Positions 33,313 to 45,175 of a DNA stretch of 64,000 nucleotides are shown in pieces. Source of the stretch: Mytilisepta virgata. Lineage: Eukaryota; Mollusca; Bivalvia; Mytilida; Mytilidae. How positions within the stretch are numbered: the stretch's first letter is position 1; each line of letters opens with the position of its first letter. The stretch covers positions 46,752,841 to 46,816,840 of the forward strand of contig CM051513.1 of NCBI GenBank assembly GCA_028015205.1, in the 5' to 3' direction. A program made the translations under genes and the position numbers. Under the pieces are notes generated by a model. The model saw nothing but the letters and a program-made list of their open reading frames with translations, was not told the DNA's origin and did not search any database.

Positions 33313-33705
33313 ATTTTGAAACAGAAAAATTTTTCAAAAATTCTTAAATTCCCAAAATGGCGTCTTATGTGTTCATGAAAATTTCATAGAATGACCCGGT
33401 GCATGTTGCACACACATGAGGAACAGCATGTGCTAAATCCTGATTGGTGCATAGAAAAAGGTTATAGCCAATCAGAATTGTGCATGAGTGAGATCATGCA
33501 CTGGTCATGCATTCTTTGACCTAATGACCAGGAAAAATTTCATAACACAATTACTGCAGACACTCCTGTCGGCTATTATCTAATATTTGATCAAGAAATA
33601 TTGTGTGAAAGTCTGAAGTATAAAAATTATCTTAACAAAATTCCTTAAGTTAAAATAAAAATTTCCAGCCAAAAATTCTTTTATCTTTACAAATAAAATT
33701 ATTTT
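33313..33705. repeat. 393-bp direct repeat, right copy
   Basis: Near-identical, same orientation, to 25,311-25,704. Confidence 0.9.
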
Positions 33706-34027
33706 CTTTCAGCACAACATATTGCCAGCTACTTCCGCCGACTTGTTTTAAAGAAAAGACAATCGAACAACTATTGATGTAATGAAATATCTGAGACTGA
33801 ATTACAGGGACTTAATAAACTGGCAGCATATAATGAAAAAAAAAGATTAATATGAATGTTGGGTAATTGCAATAACCACACAAAGAATCCAAAAAAAAAT
33901 AACAGCTTGTATATTTTAGTGCAAAATTGTCCCTTATTGAAATGTGTGGGTACATGTATATGGGAAGGAAGTCACTGCTGTTCAATCATTTATTGTGTCG
34001 CCTGTGCTAGCAGATGTGACATTATAA

Positions 34028-34135
34028 CAATCAGTGAAACAACGTGATATTGGACAATTCCATCCCAAAGTTCACATTCTTAAGTCGAAAACGAGGCTGG
34101 CTGAATTGTCCAATCTCACATTGTTTCACTGATTG
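34028..34135. repeat. 108-nt hairpin with 33-bp arms
   Basis: Arms 34028-34060 (begins CAATCAGTGAAACAACGTGA) and 34103-34135 pair at 31 of 33 positions around a 42-nt loop. Nothing outside the arms pairs. It could be a minimal foldback element or a small-RNA precursor. Confidence 0.75.
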
Positions 34136-34329
34136 TTTCTCCGCTGAAAATTAATGTTAATGGCCGCCATGACACAAAAATGTGTTCTCTTAAGCTAGGC
34201 GACCTAGTGCAAAATTAATTCTATATTCGAAAAGAATGTGCGTCATTGTTTTGTACCACAGGTACAAATTTTTAAAAAGATATATTTTAGGTTGCGCTTC
34301 AGGGGTTTTCAAATTGAATTTATATAGTT

Positions 34330-34990
34330 TTTCGACAATGTTTTACCCACAATGTAATATGCTACACTAGGCACCTGTGAGGGTGCACGGGGACTCATCC
34401 CATAGAGCTGCCTAGCGCGGATAAGGGAGACTCTCTCCTTGGGGGAGGGAGGTTGTTATGAAAATAATACGGAAGGCCTGACCGCGGACCATAGTAAGTA
34501 ACTTGTTTGGAGAATGCCACACTCCCTGCACGCTAAAGACCACTCCTGTAGTTTTCGTAAAAGAGTAGGCTAATGCCGCTAAAGAAGGCTTAATTATCCG
34601 ACCCTACCCAGCCATCCTCCTTTTACAGTGGCATTAAATTGGTTCTTCTATGTCCTGAACCACCTCTATTTGAATTGTTTGATAAATTGAGCTGGTTTTC
34701 GTCGTGAAGAGGCATAAAATATTTGCCGCTGGGCGTTAAGGAACAATCTCTGTAGTGTCTAAAAAGCACACAATCTAACACTGGGGTAATGATAACAAAC
34801 AAAACTGGACGTATAGACTAAATAAATCACCTTTGTTTTCTCGGACAAAGTAATATTATGTTATCATATTTTCTCCCCTGTTCCACCTTATTTCTGTTTC
34901 TGAATTTGATAAATTGGGTTGGTTTTAGTCCTGAAGAAGCATGAAATATTTGCCACTGGTCATTAAGCAACAATCAAGCAATATGCTACA
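34330..34990. repeat. Dispersed repeat pair, copy 2
   Basis: Same orientation relative of 23,330-24,010; this copy has an additional ~75 bp (ccgcggaccatagtaagtaac ... ctgcacgctaaag) absent from the first. Confidence 0.75.
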
Positions 34991-35327
34991 CCAAATCCCT
35001 TGCTGAATAAACATTGAATGATATCGATTTTAAGACCAAGTAACATCTATCAAATCAAGGGCAAATCCAGCGGGAGGAGGGCACAATTGCCCCGCCCCCT
35101 CGCCCCGGCATAGATGAAACAGTTTTCATAACAGTCAAAATATCTGATTGTCCTGAACAAATTTCTGGACCCTGGTTGTGCCTCTACTTTTTAAAATGAA
35201 TTTATTCGAATGTGGTATCTATGGTTATATCATTTGTTTTTTCATTTGTAGTTGCTTTATATATTCTATGGAAAGATGAAAGAAAAATATTTAAAAATAA
35301 TAAAATAGTAAATGTTTAATCACTTAC

Positions 35328-35548
35328 GTTAAGAAATTTGAATTGAAAGAGGTTCTTTGCTTTCCAATGGTTTACTTCTTCCCTTGCACTGACTATGTAC
35401 CAATTTTTTGTCTGCAAATCACATTGTTCTATAACATACCACTTTAATGACATGCCACAGTCATATTTTGGCGGTTTCCATGTTATTTCAGCCGAGTTTG
35501 AGGTTTTACTTAAACTACTCAGTGGACAAACTGGCATGTCGGGTATAT
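35328..35548 (-). CDS. Fibronectin III domain exon
   Basis: Minus strand: acceptor ttttttgtattacag, phase-1 start, 73 codons, donor AAC|GTAAGT (phase 0). The frame reads DIPDMPVCPLSSLSKTSNSA, EITWKPPKYDCGMSLKWYVI, EQCDLQTKNWYIVSAREEV and KNLFQFKFLN. This is a clear FN3 pattern: Trp in ITWKPP, the PP-x-D-C/G-G turn, the WYVIEQ strand and NW. It most resembles the FN3 modules of titin/twitchin-type giant proteins or FN3 receptors; which one cannot be told from a single module. Splice sites are strong. It is the most 5' exon of the minus-strand gene visible here. Confidence 0.75.
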
Positions 35549-35955
35549 CTGTAATACAAAAAAAGCTCTATAGATGTCTGTCAATGACAAACCAAGATAA
35601 TTAACAATATATGAAGTAGAAGTAACTGTTTTTATTATTGATATTAAGATTAAGGGCTAGTTTGATCACAAGCTAAAGTTTCTATGGATGGACCAAAGTT
35701 TGTTCAAAACCCTTCTGGTTAACTGTGTATGTCTGATAAACCAGGGTTCAGCCCACGATTTCAAATGGTCGAACAAGAGAAACTAAAGCCATTGTGTCAA
35801 TGTGAATGACTGGTTGATCCTCATTCTGATCCGTCCAGCATCAAACCAACCAGACTAAACTGGAGGTGATCAAACTAGACCCTCATTACGGGCTCCCAGG
35901 TGTCTGTAACTGATTATCTGGATTACAGCTGACTACGGTCTTAGTCAGGTCTTGT
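35549..35955. other. Intronic or intergenic DNA
   Basis: No supported feature. Confidence 0.4.
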
Positions 35956-36200
35956 GTTAAAACTGTACTTACAAGTAAGTTTGGCTGTGGCGGTCATTTT
36001 CGTTGGAAGGTGCAATTATCTAATATATTTATGAATGAGGAGAACCAAATGACCATTCCACCAAAGTGTGGTTCCAATTAAGCGGTTCCAGACAAGAAAA
36101 TTCTTCAGTGATTTTCCCCATGATTCAATGTTAGACTTAGTGGCAATTTTGAACTGTTGATCATTATCAATGTACTTACAAGGTAAGTAGAGGACCACCA
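35956..36200 (+). repeat. Fragment of the pearl-like core repeat
   Basis: 'aagtaagtttggctgtggcggtcattttcgttgg' and 'atgaccattccaccaaagtgtggttccaatt' match the 166-bp core of 15.8-17.6 kb in the plus orientation; about one and a half monomers, no terminus. Confidence 0.75.
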
Positions 36201-36717
36201 AATATTTCAGTGTTTACTTGTGCTTGTGGCTGTTCATTTGTCTTCCCGAGTTTATTACGTTTTTTTTATTGCTCCTTCGGTATATTTATCCTCTTCATTT
36301 CATTCAGCTGTAAGTTCGAATGAAACCTTTTTACAGACACACGACAAAAGCTCCAGGTCAAGGAAACTAAAAGGACAGTTTATATATTCTTTATTGGTGA
36401 CTACCATGCAACAGTTAATCATTTTTAATGTTTTAACAGTCTTGCATTTATGTATAACATTACACTATCTATCATGTTACAATTAAATTAGTAATGTGTA
36501 GATATCTACTGAATAAATGAAACTTGCTGGCTGAGTCTTTCATAGCTTTGATGTGTCTGTTTTAGCCATCTCACCTTCTCCTACATCATTTATGATAGAC
36601 CAATCAAATGTTCTGTTTTGGCATCAAGTTTTGGAAAGCCAACATTAGTTTTGTTTGAATCGACACTGGCTATTTTGATCCATTTTTCATTAGCCGATTT
36701 ATTCTAAAAATGCTATT

Positions 36718-37080
36718 GTCATCACTCGGCGTCTGTCGTCGTAAACTTTTCTTTAATGATATCCTCTAAAACCACTGGGCCAGTTGGAACAAAACTTGGC
36801 AGCAATGGTCCTCTTTTAGAATTATATCCGATGACCTCGTCCGTCATCCAGGATGGCAACCAGAGCCAAACCTAGTTTAACATAAGACCCTATGGGAAAT
36901 TTATTTAAAGATATACTTATCTAAAACGACTAGGCCAATTGGAACAAAATTGGCAGCAATGGTCCTTAGCTGGTCCTCTTTCAGAATTGTTTCCGATGAA
37001 TGCGCCCGTGATCCAAGATGGCTACCAGAGCCGAACTTAGTTTAACATAGGACCCTTGAAAAGTTTCATGAAAAGTAAAA
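36718..37080 (-). repeat. Pearl-like fragment with terminus, minus orientation
   Basis: Reverse complement of the core (TAGTTTAACATAGGACC, CCAGAGCCGAACTTAG) in two monomers about 150 bp apart. At 36,718-36,745 the reverse complement of the end motif (tgtcatcactcggcgtctgtcgtcg) appears, without the distal hairpin. Confidence 0.7.
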
Positions 37081-38124
37081 AATCGGCCATCATTATTTTA
37101 ATAACTCAACACATTTATACTTGTTTATCCATGGCCAGTAGATAACGAACATTACTACTCATTTACGCATAACGATTAAAATGAGTAATTTTCACGATGT
37201 ATAATTTCTAGCACATACATATTGGGCAAATGTTAGAATATCATAATTATACACATCACCGGTCTCAGGTAATTAGGAATAATTATAGTGTAATCATTGC
37301 AGTTTACTAAATTTGGCACACAGAAAACTAAAAAAAAAAAGAGAACAACACGAACTCCTATAAAAACCAGGAGAGAACCCAGGTGCTCTCCATATACGGC
37401 ACACGTAAGTTCAACAAAGTCAGTCCGGTGGAAGTCACAAATCGGTGGAGGCACATGTAATGTACGATAGTGGGAGCAGGTCCAACATCGTCTTAGATAT
37501 TGGAACACTGTAACGGTCAATCAATTCGTGATGACTGTAAAATTTCCTAAGTGATGACATCAGCTTATCCCTGATAAAACCCTGGTTAAGAACCTTTTGT
37601 GACACCAGTAATCCTACTAAAATAATTACAAAAATGTACAAAATGGTATATTAATGTCTCTCGTATTTTTGATAACTAGGATACCATCTAAAGTTTGAAT
37701 TCTATCGTTCAGGCCTCGCTTGCACAAAACATCTCAAACTGAGTTTTTACTCAACCTCAGATTAACTCAAACTCTTCGAGTTTTTTTCTTAGCTGAGTCT
37801 TTCTAATATATATATTTGTTCAACAACACAGCCTCAGGTATTAAAGAGCAATTGCTCTCTTGTTGGGAAGAGTTAAGTCCCGATTTTCATGCGTGTGAGG
37901 GCGGCATATGCAGATCTAGATGTGCAAGTTTTGGAGTTTTCTGTCTTAAAAAAGATGAACCACTGGAGAATGTTACAGTAATGTTTTGATTTTGTTCAGA
38001 GAACGTTATAAAATAACGTTCCTAGGATGTAAAAGTGGGGACTCAGAGTTGGGTTCCAGGAACATTGTGAAATTGTGAATGTTAAAATAATGTTCCAGGA
38101 TTGTTATAATAATGTTTCTACTGG
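37081..38124. other. Non-coding DNA with AACGTT-rich repeats at its right end
   Basis: From about 37,980 the sequence repeats phrases such as 'gaacgttataaaataacgttc' and 'aatgttccaggattgttataataatgtt', which resume after the foldback element at 39,056-39,170 (minisatellite split by an insertion). Confidence 0.5.
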
Positions 38125-39055
38125 TAGTCCAGTCAGACTAAGTTTTAACCTCAAACTAATTGCAACAGAAAATATTTTAGTTCTGATCTATAGCATTAAG
38201 CCCCAAATATACACAGAAAAAAGTCTCATACAATCTTACTTGAGGAAAACTCAAAATCAGCATTTTTAATTTCCTATGGAAACTAACATTGGAAAAGGGA
38301 GATAACTCTGCAAAAATGAGTCTTTTTTGTCAGTTTTTGGTTGATTTTCTTAAAATTCATGTAAAGTATGATACTTTGATGGGGTTATAAGTTCTATATT
38401 ATATAATATTCTGCTCATGAAATGTACAAAACAGAAATGTTTATGGGTATTTTTATTTTTTTTGCGCATTTTTCATTAAAGAAATTGCAAATTTGTGGCT
38501 TTGTGACCATTTTGAAAAAATAATGTGAAAAATTGATATTGCTTATACCTGTAAATTATATTTGATCAGCATCTACCTGGTTTGAAGAAACTTTAAACCA
38601 CAAAGAGAAGAATATATGCTTAATTATTTTTATTAAATTTGAGATTCTTTACTTTGACAAGTTGAAAATTTAATAAATGGTCAACTAATGAATTACGAAA
38701 TCTAGGTTGTAGCTTGATAAAAGATATGAAAAAAACTTTAGAGTTGTTTGTTATACTCTAAAGACGGCTAAAATATCAAGAATCAATACATTCTGCTGAA
38801 CAGAAGCGGTAAAGTTATAATTTTGTATCAATTTTCATTGATATTTCTGCATTTTTTGCAGAGTTATCTCCCATTTTCAATGCAAATGTCCATAGGAATT
38901 TTAAAATCGTGATTTTTTAATCTTCATCAAATTAGATTTTGTTAGACTTTTTTCTGTGTATATTTGGGGTATAATGCTAAAGATTAAAACTTAAAAATAT
39001 TCTTTTGCAATTACTTTAAGGTTAGGGTTAAATTTATGCTAGATTGACTGGACTA
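38125..39055. mobile_element. Foldback element with ~200-bp inverted arms
   Basis: Left arm 38,125-38,319 and right arm 38,849-39,055 are diverged reverse complements. They share TAGTCCAGTCA ends, CCCAAATATACACAGAAAAA, a CCTATGGA motif and GGGAGATAACTCTGCAAAAA. The outermost bases read TA-GTCCAGTCA ... TGACTGGAC-TA, consistent with a TA target duplication. The 530-bp middle is non-coding and AT-rich. A non-autonomous DNA transposon inserted into the AACGTT-rich minisatellite. Confidence 0.8.
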
Positions 39056-39664
39056 TGGGATGTTGTGAGAAAGTTCTGCAGTAATGTTTCTGGAACGTTA
39101 AAATAATGTTCCAGGATGGTTATGATAATGTTCCTACTTGGATGTTATAAGAACGTTCAACAGTAACATACTTAATATGTTATATGGATGTTGTTAAAAC
39201 ATAACCTGCTCAGATCTTTCATTCATTCTGTAAAATATATTGCATATTACACATCCTGATATCTCAATTTTCCCTTCATAAAAATCCTGCTACATGTACA
39301 TAGAATAAAGAATCGAAACATGGAATGTGTCAAACTCCAAGCGACAACAACCCAAGCAAAATGTAAAAAACAACTCCACCAATGGGAAGTATTTCAAGCA
39401 CCTCCATTACAATAAAATGCTTCGCTGAGCGCAGCCTGATACGACCGCTCAGGTCGAACCCTGAACAGATGGGCCAAGTTTGGACCTTAATTTTCAAGCT
39501 TGATACTGTCTGAATTTGGATTGTGATCAAATCTTTGATAATATAGGTTTCTGACACAAAATAAATGTAGTCAAAGGTCCTACAAATCTATTGCGCAATA
39601 CTGTTCAATTGATGATTTCCTCTTGAAGCTGTTCAAAAATTTGAAAAAAATATGAACTCCTTAA

Positions 39665-40287
39665 AAACATTGAAACCCCCCCCCATACTTTTTGAATCCC
39701 CCCTTGAAGCAATTACCCCCAAACACAATCCCATACTTTCCTTTGTAGTATGAAACTTTGTAGTACAATTTCAGGGAGAACCATACACTTAAACACAAAT
39801 TATTGTCTGGAAACTAGAAAAATGCGTTTTTGTCCCCCAATTCCCCTGCATGTTTGGGGCAATTACCCCCAAACTCAACCCCAGCCTTCTCTTAGTGATA
39901 TGGAACCTTGTGGTATAATGTCAGAGAGATCCGTACACTTACGCACAAGTTATTTTCGTGAAACTACAAAAATGCTTCTTTTTGGCCCTTAATCCCGAAA
40001 TTGTTAGCACCATAAGTACAATTTAAGAGCAATCGAAATACTTATACACAATTTATTATTCTGAAACTAGGAAAATGCTTGTTTTGGACCCCTAATTCCT
40101 AAACGGTTGGGGCCATCATCCCTAAAATCAATACCAACCTTCCTTTTGTGGTATTGAACCTTCTCAAAAAATTTCATAAAGATCAATTCACTTAAACTAA
40201 AGTTATTGTCCGGAAACCAAATGTGTCTTCGGACGACGACGACGACGACATCATACGACCCCAAAATGATTTTGCGGTCGTATAAAA
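39665..40287 (+). mobile_element. Second tandem-core element ending in (ACG)n and a hairpin
   Basis: Units of about 150 bp (gaaactaGAAAAATGC at 39,808, 39,958, 40,061 and 40,210, one shortened) carry phrases CCCCAAACTCAACCCCAGCC and ACACTTA..CACAA.TTATT. The end has (ACG)n at about 40,232-40,249 and a 14-bp-arm hairpin (40,253-40,282: ATACGACC .. GGTCGTAT with CAAAA/TTTTG inside), then AAAAATG. Same plan as the pearl-like elements (tandem core, trinucleotide or tetranucleotide run, hairpin, A-run) but no sequence similarity. Confidence 0.7.
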
Positions 40288-41018
40288 ATGTAAGAAAAGC
40301 AAATTATTGCAGATTATATGACTAATATTATCATAGATCCCATGTTTTGATTCAATAAATACTGCTTTAAAATTTCAACTATATATAGATACGGTCATTT
40401 ATTATCCTTAACCTCAACATTTGTGTTTTTTAAACGAGGACTGTATTACTGTATCATTGGCAACTACACTTTCTTTCATTGACTTCAGAATTTTCAAAAT
40501 TTTTTGAAAAACTCTTGTCGACAGAAATCAATTGTGTCTTGGATTTATGGCATCTAATGAAAATATAGTAATAAAATATAAAGTTTTATATACATTCAAA
40601 TATAAAACATATTAGGTAAAAAAAATGTCTCCTCCTATAAGGGTTGTTGGTGTGTAGTCACTTGAGCTGGTGGTATGTTATTAGCTGGAGCAGGTGTCTG
40701 AAAAAAATCATTTTTATATAATTATCCACAAGTTTGAGAAAGCAGAAGTCTATTGGTCCAGGCTTGTTGAAATGCCAAGACCGAAAATACATGTATATTT
40801 TTTTTAAATTGTCCGTCAAGCCAGGTTGATTGAAAAATAATTTACGTTAAAAAAATTGAGCAGTTGATACTGCCATATATATAAGATTTGTTTACCATTG
40901 ATCTGAATAAATGATTTATTCAAAACTATCAAAAATACCATTTCATTCCTTATATTAACTATTAGAATTTATAACTAAAGTGTCTGCAGTATCTCGAGAT
41001 TTTTACCTTTTTAAAGGG

Positions 41019-41281
41019 GGCCTCGGTGGCCGAGTGGTCTAGGTAGTTCGCCATGACTACTAGTGATCACTAGCCTGTCAACGCTTAGGTTGTGAGTTCG
41101 AATCTCACCTGTGGCGGGGTGTGTTCGACTCTGATATTAATTGACAAGGATTGCCAATTTTCCTACCGAAGGTCGGTATTTCTCTCCGGGTACTCCGGCT
41201 TCCTCCACCAATAAAAACTGGCCGTCGCGAAATAGCCAAATGTGCTGAAAACGGCGTAAAATCCCAATTAAACAAACACAC
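41019..41281 (+). mobile_element. tRNA-derived SINE, full length
   Basis: The head resembles a tRNA with a long variable arm: box A TGGCCGAGTGG at 41,027, box B GAGTTCGAATC at 41,095 and a 14-bp palindrome CTAGTGATCACTAG between. The body has GATTGCCAATTTTCCTACCG and GGGTACTCCGGCTTCCTCCA, a domain I recall from many molluscan SINEs. The 3' end is ACGGCGTAAAATCCCAATTAAACAAACACA. Transcribed by RNA polymerase III in trans to a LINE; family name not assigned. Confidence 0.85.
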
Positions 41282-41819
41282 CTTTTCACAGATTGATAAA
41301 TAATATCATACCTTCTACTTTAATCCACCTGCTTGGTGTGGTGCATGTCTTAGGAAATCTGACAAAGCCTCATCTATGTCAGATTCTTTCCCATTACTAT
41401 GTATTACAATACAGGACACTGTAATGAAAATAATGTATTTTAGTTTTATATTAAATCCTACCAATCTAAAGTAACTTAAAATAAATACAAATATAACAGT
41501 ATAAAACAAATAGACTTAACCATGACATACTTGTACTATCAAATAACCTTGAATTAAAAAAAAATATCCTGTATTAGGGATGTATATTGCATAAGATATC
41601 TCTCTAGAATAAAACAAATAGTCTTAGTAGTGAATGGCATTATTTTCAGAAGAATTGAGATAATATATTGATATAAAGTTTTCTGCATGATTACAGAACT
41701 ATTGAGAAAACTTAACAGAAAAAGTGTACACAGCTAATGAAAACTACCTACTAGTAATAATCTTGTAGACCGGCTCTGCCTTAAGGGACTTTTTTTTTCT
41801 TGCCCTTCAAACTGAAAAG

Positions 41820-44800
41820 CCCCCGTGTGGGTCCCGGGGACACAATAGAATAGGCCTACAGCTCCTCGGCTTGGCGTAAGAGACCCATAAGAGGCGACAT
41901 GTTTGCCGTGTGTCGCAAACCCGTGTCGGTAACAGGGAGTGTTCCTGGATGGCCGGAAAAACGGTTCCGATCACCATCTGGGACACAATCTTTACCTAGA
42001 CGGGAGGCCGTATGGACCCGATTCGGTCAATCGGCTGGTCACATCAATCCCTTCTTTTAATAGTGTATAGCTAGTTTTTTTTCCCTTAAAATTTGTTTAA
42101 AATAATTGCTAAATTCCTGATTTATTGGATTGGTGGTGGCTTATGGGTCAAACCTCAACAGGCTCAAATATTTAACTTTAGATAACCTATTTATTATTTT
42201 TTGTTGCTTTATTTTATTCTTTTCCTCAAAAAGAGTTAATGATTCTGTCTAGTTTTAATATCATCTACTTTAATAATTTTGGATTATCATAACCAGCTCA
42301 AGATTTGGCAGGATGGTTCCGGTTCAGCCAACAACTGGTCATATCTAGCCCTCTGCGGTTTTTCTCGTAGTTGTCTGAAAAGACCCAGATGAACCCTTTA
42401 TGAAACCGAGATACACTAGGTTGGGAAGGTGGTCTGCTGCTGTATCGTTTGAGGTTTGAGGTTGATGTTTGGGTTCTGGGGTCTTGGATGATGACGGAGG
42501 CGCGAAGGCGGTGGCTTATGGACAAAGCTTTCCTCGGCTTAATGAGGCCACATTTTTGACGTGTGTGGATACCCGTAAGGATAGAGGACGGGATCCTGGT
42601 GATTGAATGCACTAAAACCTCGGCTGGTCACGTCAAGCCCTTGAACTTGACCTGTTTCCAAAATGTACAACAATAGTACCATTTATATAGGTTGGGTTCA
42701 AGAAGGCGGTGGCTCATGGGTCAATCGTGTGGATGTTACTTTGGGCGGTTGTCTCGTCAGGCAACCCCTGGCACGAGGCTTGCGCCCATTAAAAGGTACT
42801 CCAAGCGAGTATCTTATTCTGGTAACCCTGATGCTTGTCACAAATGTGGCAATCATACATCGTTTTGATGCTGCTCCGAGGTGGGCGGGGAACTAGGATA
42901 TCGAAATTTATATATATCACAATGGATTTTCAACAAAAAAACCAAACAACCAATCAATGTAAACGGAAACTCGACACCAGCGATGATGAACATACAGCAA
43001 AATTACCGAACACTTCTTCAGACAACTTTCCAAAATTTTTAGTTATAGCAGCAGTAAATAGTGGAAGACCAGTCACCAAAATTTCCCCTTTTGTCATCCA
43101 AAAAACTCTACAAGGTTATGCTGGCCAGCTTAAAAAAGTTACAAAAATGAGAAACGGAAATTTACTAGTTGAATTTTTCAATCCCAACAGTCTAAAAACC
43201 TACTCTCTCTCGCAACAATTTCAGATATCAACATCTCCGTTACACCTCATAGATCACTGAACTCTTGTCAAGATGTCATTAGAGACAGAGACAGCGATTT
43301 AGCTGAATTGACAGAGAACGAAATATGTGATGAACTGAAATCCCAGAATGTATCAAAAGTTTAGAGGTTAACAAAACGGTCTGAAGATAAAAGTATTAAA
43401 CTAAATACTTATCTCATCACTTTTGGCTGTACCCGTGTGCCTGAAAATATCTTCATAGGTCCCTACAGAATAAAAGTTGACACCTACATACCTAAGCTAC
43501 TCGTTGCTTCAAATGCCAGAAATTTGGGCACGGTAGGAGTTCATGCAGAGGTATTGAAAAGTGTGTCAAATGTTCTGTAGAGGGCCACTCCAATTTTGAT
43601 TATGACGGCCACATTAAATGTGTAAATTGCGGACAAGAACACATGGCCAATTCACGAAACTGTCATTTTTACAAAACAGAACTTGAAATTCAAAAAAACG
43701 AAAGTAGAAAAGGGTTTAAGCTACCAAGAAGCTAAAAAATTGGTCAATGCCAATAACAACTTTACTGAAGCCACCTCATATGCTGACAAAGTTAAATCCT
43801 CGAAAACCAACAGATCTTTTGCTACTCAGACTGATTACACATGGCCTGTTGAATCAGAATTCCCTAAATATAGTGATGGGAATCTGTCAGATTTTCTAAA
43901 TCGATCATCGGATACTGGAAATCGACCGATGATCGATCATCGCCACTAAGTTCGGAACCGTACTTTGTTATGCTTGAATGCCATGTTTTTTGCTTTGTTT
44001 ACCATATAATTGTTATTGAGTGATAAGAATTTGTTGTATTCCTTTGTATTTTGTAATAGATTGAACATTGTACGATATATTTTGTGAATAAATGAATACA
44101 CATCGTCTGTTTACATTCCTTCACTGTCCCACGTGTGATTTGGCTACTTGGGATATTCCATCTTCATGGGGGGTGTAAGGTTTAGTAGAAAACTATTTTT
44201 AAACGTGATTGATTGAGGAAAAAGGCCGAACGATGGTTCATTTTGCATCCAACCAGAGACAATTTAAGTAGTTTCCGTATATTCCGAGCTAAGGCACGTC
44301 GAACATTTAGACAAAAGAGACGTAAATCTTGGCAAAATTTCGTCTCTAAAATAAACTCCCATACACCTATAAATAAAGTTTGGAATTTATACAAAAAATT
44401 AATGGTAAAAACAGAAAGGCCAATCTTCATCTTAAAGATGGCCAGACCCTTTTCACATCTGAAAAGGATATTTTCAACAAATTCTTTCTCACAAAACTAC
44501 TCTCGGGAATTTCAACATAAAACAAAAAATCGCACTGAAATAACTAAACTTCAGTTTAAATCTAATAAAGCAGAATATAACCACCTTTTCTCTTTAGATG
44601 AACTCAAAACCTCTCTGGCAAAGGCCCATTACAAAGCATGTGGCCCTGATGATATCCATTATAAACTTTTAAAACATCTACCTGATATATCTTTACAAAC
44701 ACTTTTGGATCTACTAAATAATGTCTGGGAAGCTGGTGACTTGCCATCCATTTGGAAGCTACCCACAGTTATTCCTATTCCAAAACCTGGGAAGGATCAT

Positions 44801-45019
44801 TTTGAACCATCGAATTATCAACCAATTGCTCTCACAAGCTGCCTCTGCAAGACCATGCAACGGATGATCAATGATCGCCTTGTCTGGTTCCTAGAAGCGA
44901 ATGGCCTCCTGTCCAATATACGGTGTGGGTTCCGACAAGGCAGAAGCGCGTGGGTCATCTTGTTCGCTTCGAGTCTTTCATACGGAATGGGTTTGTTAAG
45001 GATGAGCATGTGGTGTCTT
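41820..45019 (+). pseudogene. Degenerate copy of the I-like LINE (leader, ORF1, part of ORF2)
   Basis: The 5' end (CCCCCGTGTGGGTCCCGGGG at 41,820) coincides with that of the intact copy at 51,954. The leader contains an upstream frame at 42,663-42,896 (MYNNSTIYIGWVQEGGG). ORF1 starts at ATG 42,922 (MDFQQKNQ) and is broken by frameshifts near 43,240 and 43,370 and around the zinc knuckles at 43,500-43,660. About 43,900-44,205 is unrelated sequence, beginning at a perfect 12-bp-arm palindrome (43,900-43,937). ORF2 resumes at 44,213 with KKAERWF, KRRKSWQNFVSKINSHTP, GPDDIHYKLLKHLP and FRQGRS, and homology ends at about 45,019, before the RT catalytic motif. The endonuclease, catalytic RT and RNase H parts are missing. 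Confidence 0.85.
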
Positions 45020-45024
45020 GTTAA

Positions 45025-45175
45025 CGAGTGTCTTTGGTCTTCTTGTAGCGTACTCAACTCGGAAGGTCGTGGATTCGATTTCCGCCTGGGTCAAACCAGA
45101 CTTCAAATTTGGTATTTGATGCTCCTCTACCAAGCGTACATGTGTACTATAAGAGGGTAACATCGGGGAGTAAAA
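45025..45175 (+). mobile_element. Possible second tRNA-like SINE head
   Basis: Directly where LINE homology stops: TTGTAGCGTACTCAACTCGG (box A-like) and GTGGATTCGATTTCCGCC (box B-like), about 38 bp apart. The body is unlike the SINE at 41,019. Tentative. Confidence 0.35.

Noticed and set aside
25311..33705. LTR retrotransposon with 393-bp LTRs
   Set aside because: The internal genes are of DIRS order with a tyrosine recombinase, and I see no target duplication, TG...CA ends, primer-binding site or polypurine tract.
36016..36201. Minus-strand 61-codon ORF
   Set aside because: Falls in pearl-like core repeat and has no protein signature.
41019..41118. Functional tRNA gene
   Set aside because: Box A and box B are present but the cloverleaf is imperfect, the sequence continues into a SINE body, and a second body copy exists at 47.5 kb.
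40635..41419. Two minus-strand exon-like stretches: 40,635-40,697 (TPAPANNIPPAQVTTHQQPL) and 41,312-41,419 (DIDEALSDFLRHAPHQAGGL)
   Set aside because: Both have plausible splice sites, but their phases do not join and the second already ends in a stop; too short to call without transcripts. The full SINE lies between them.
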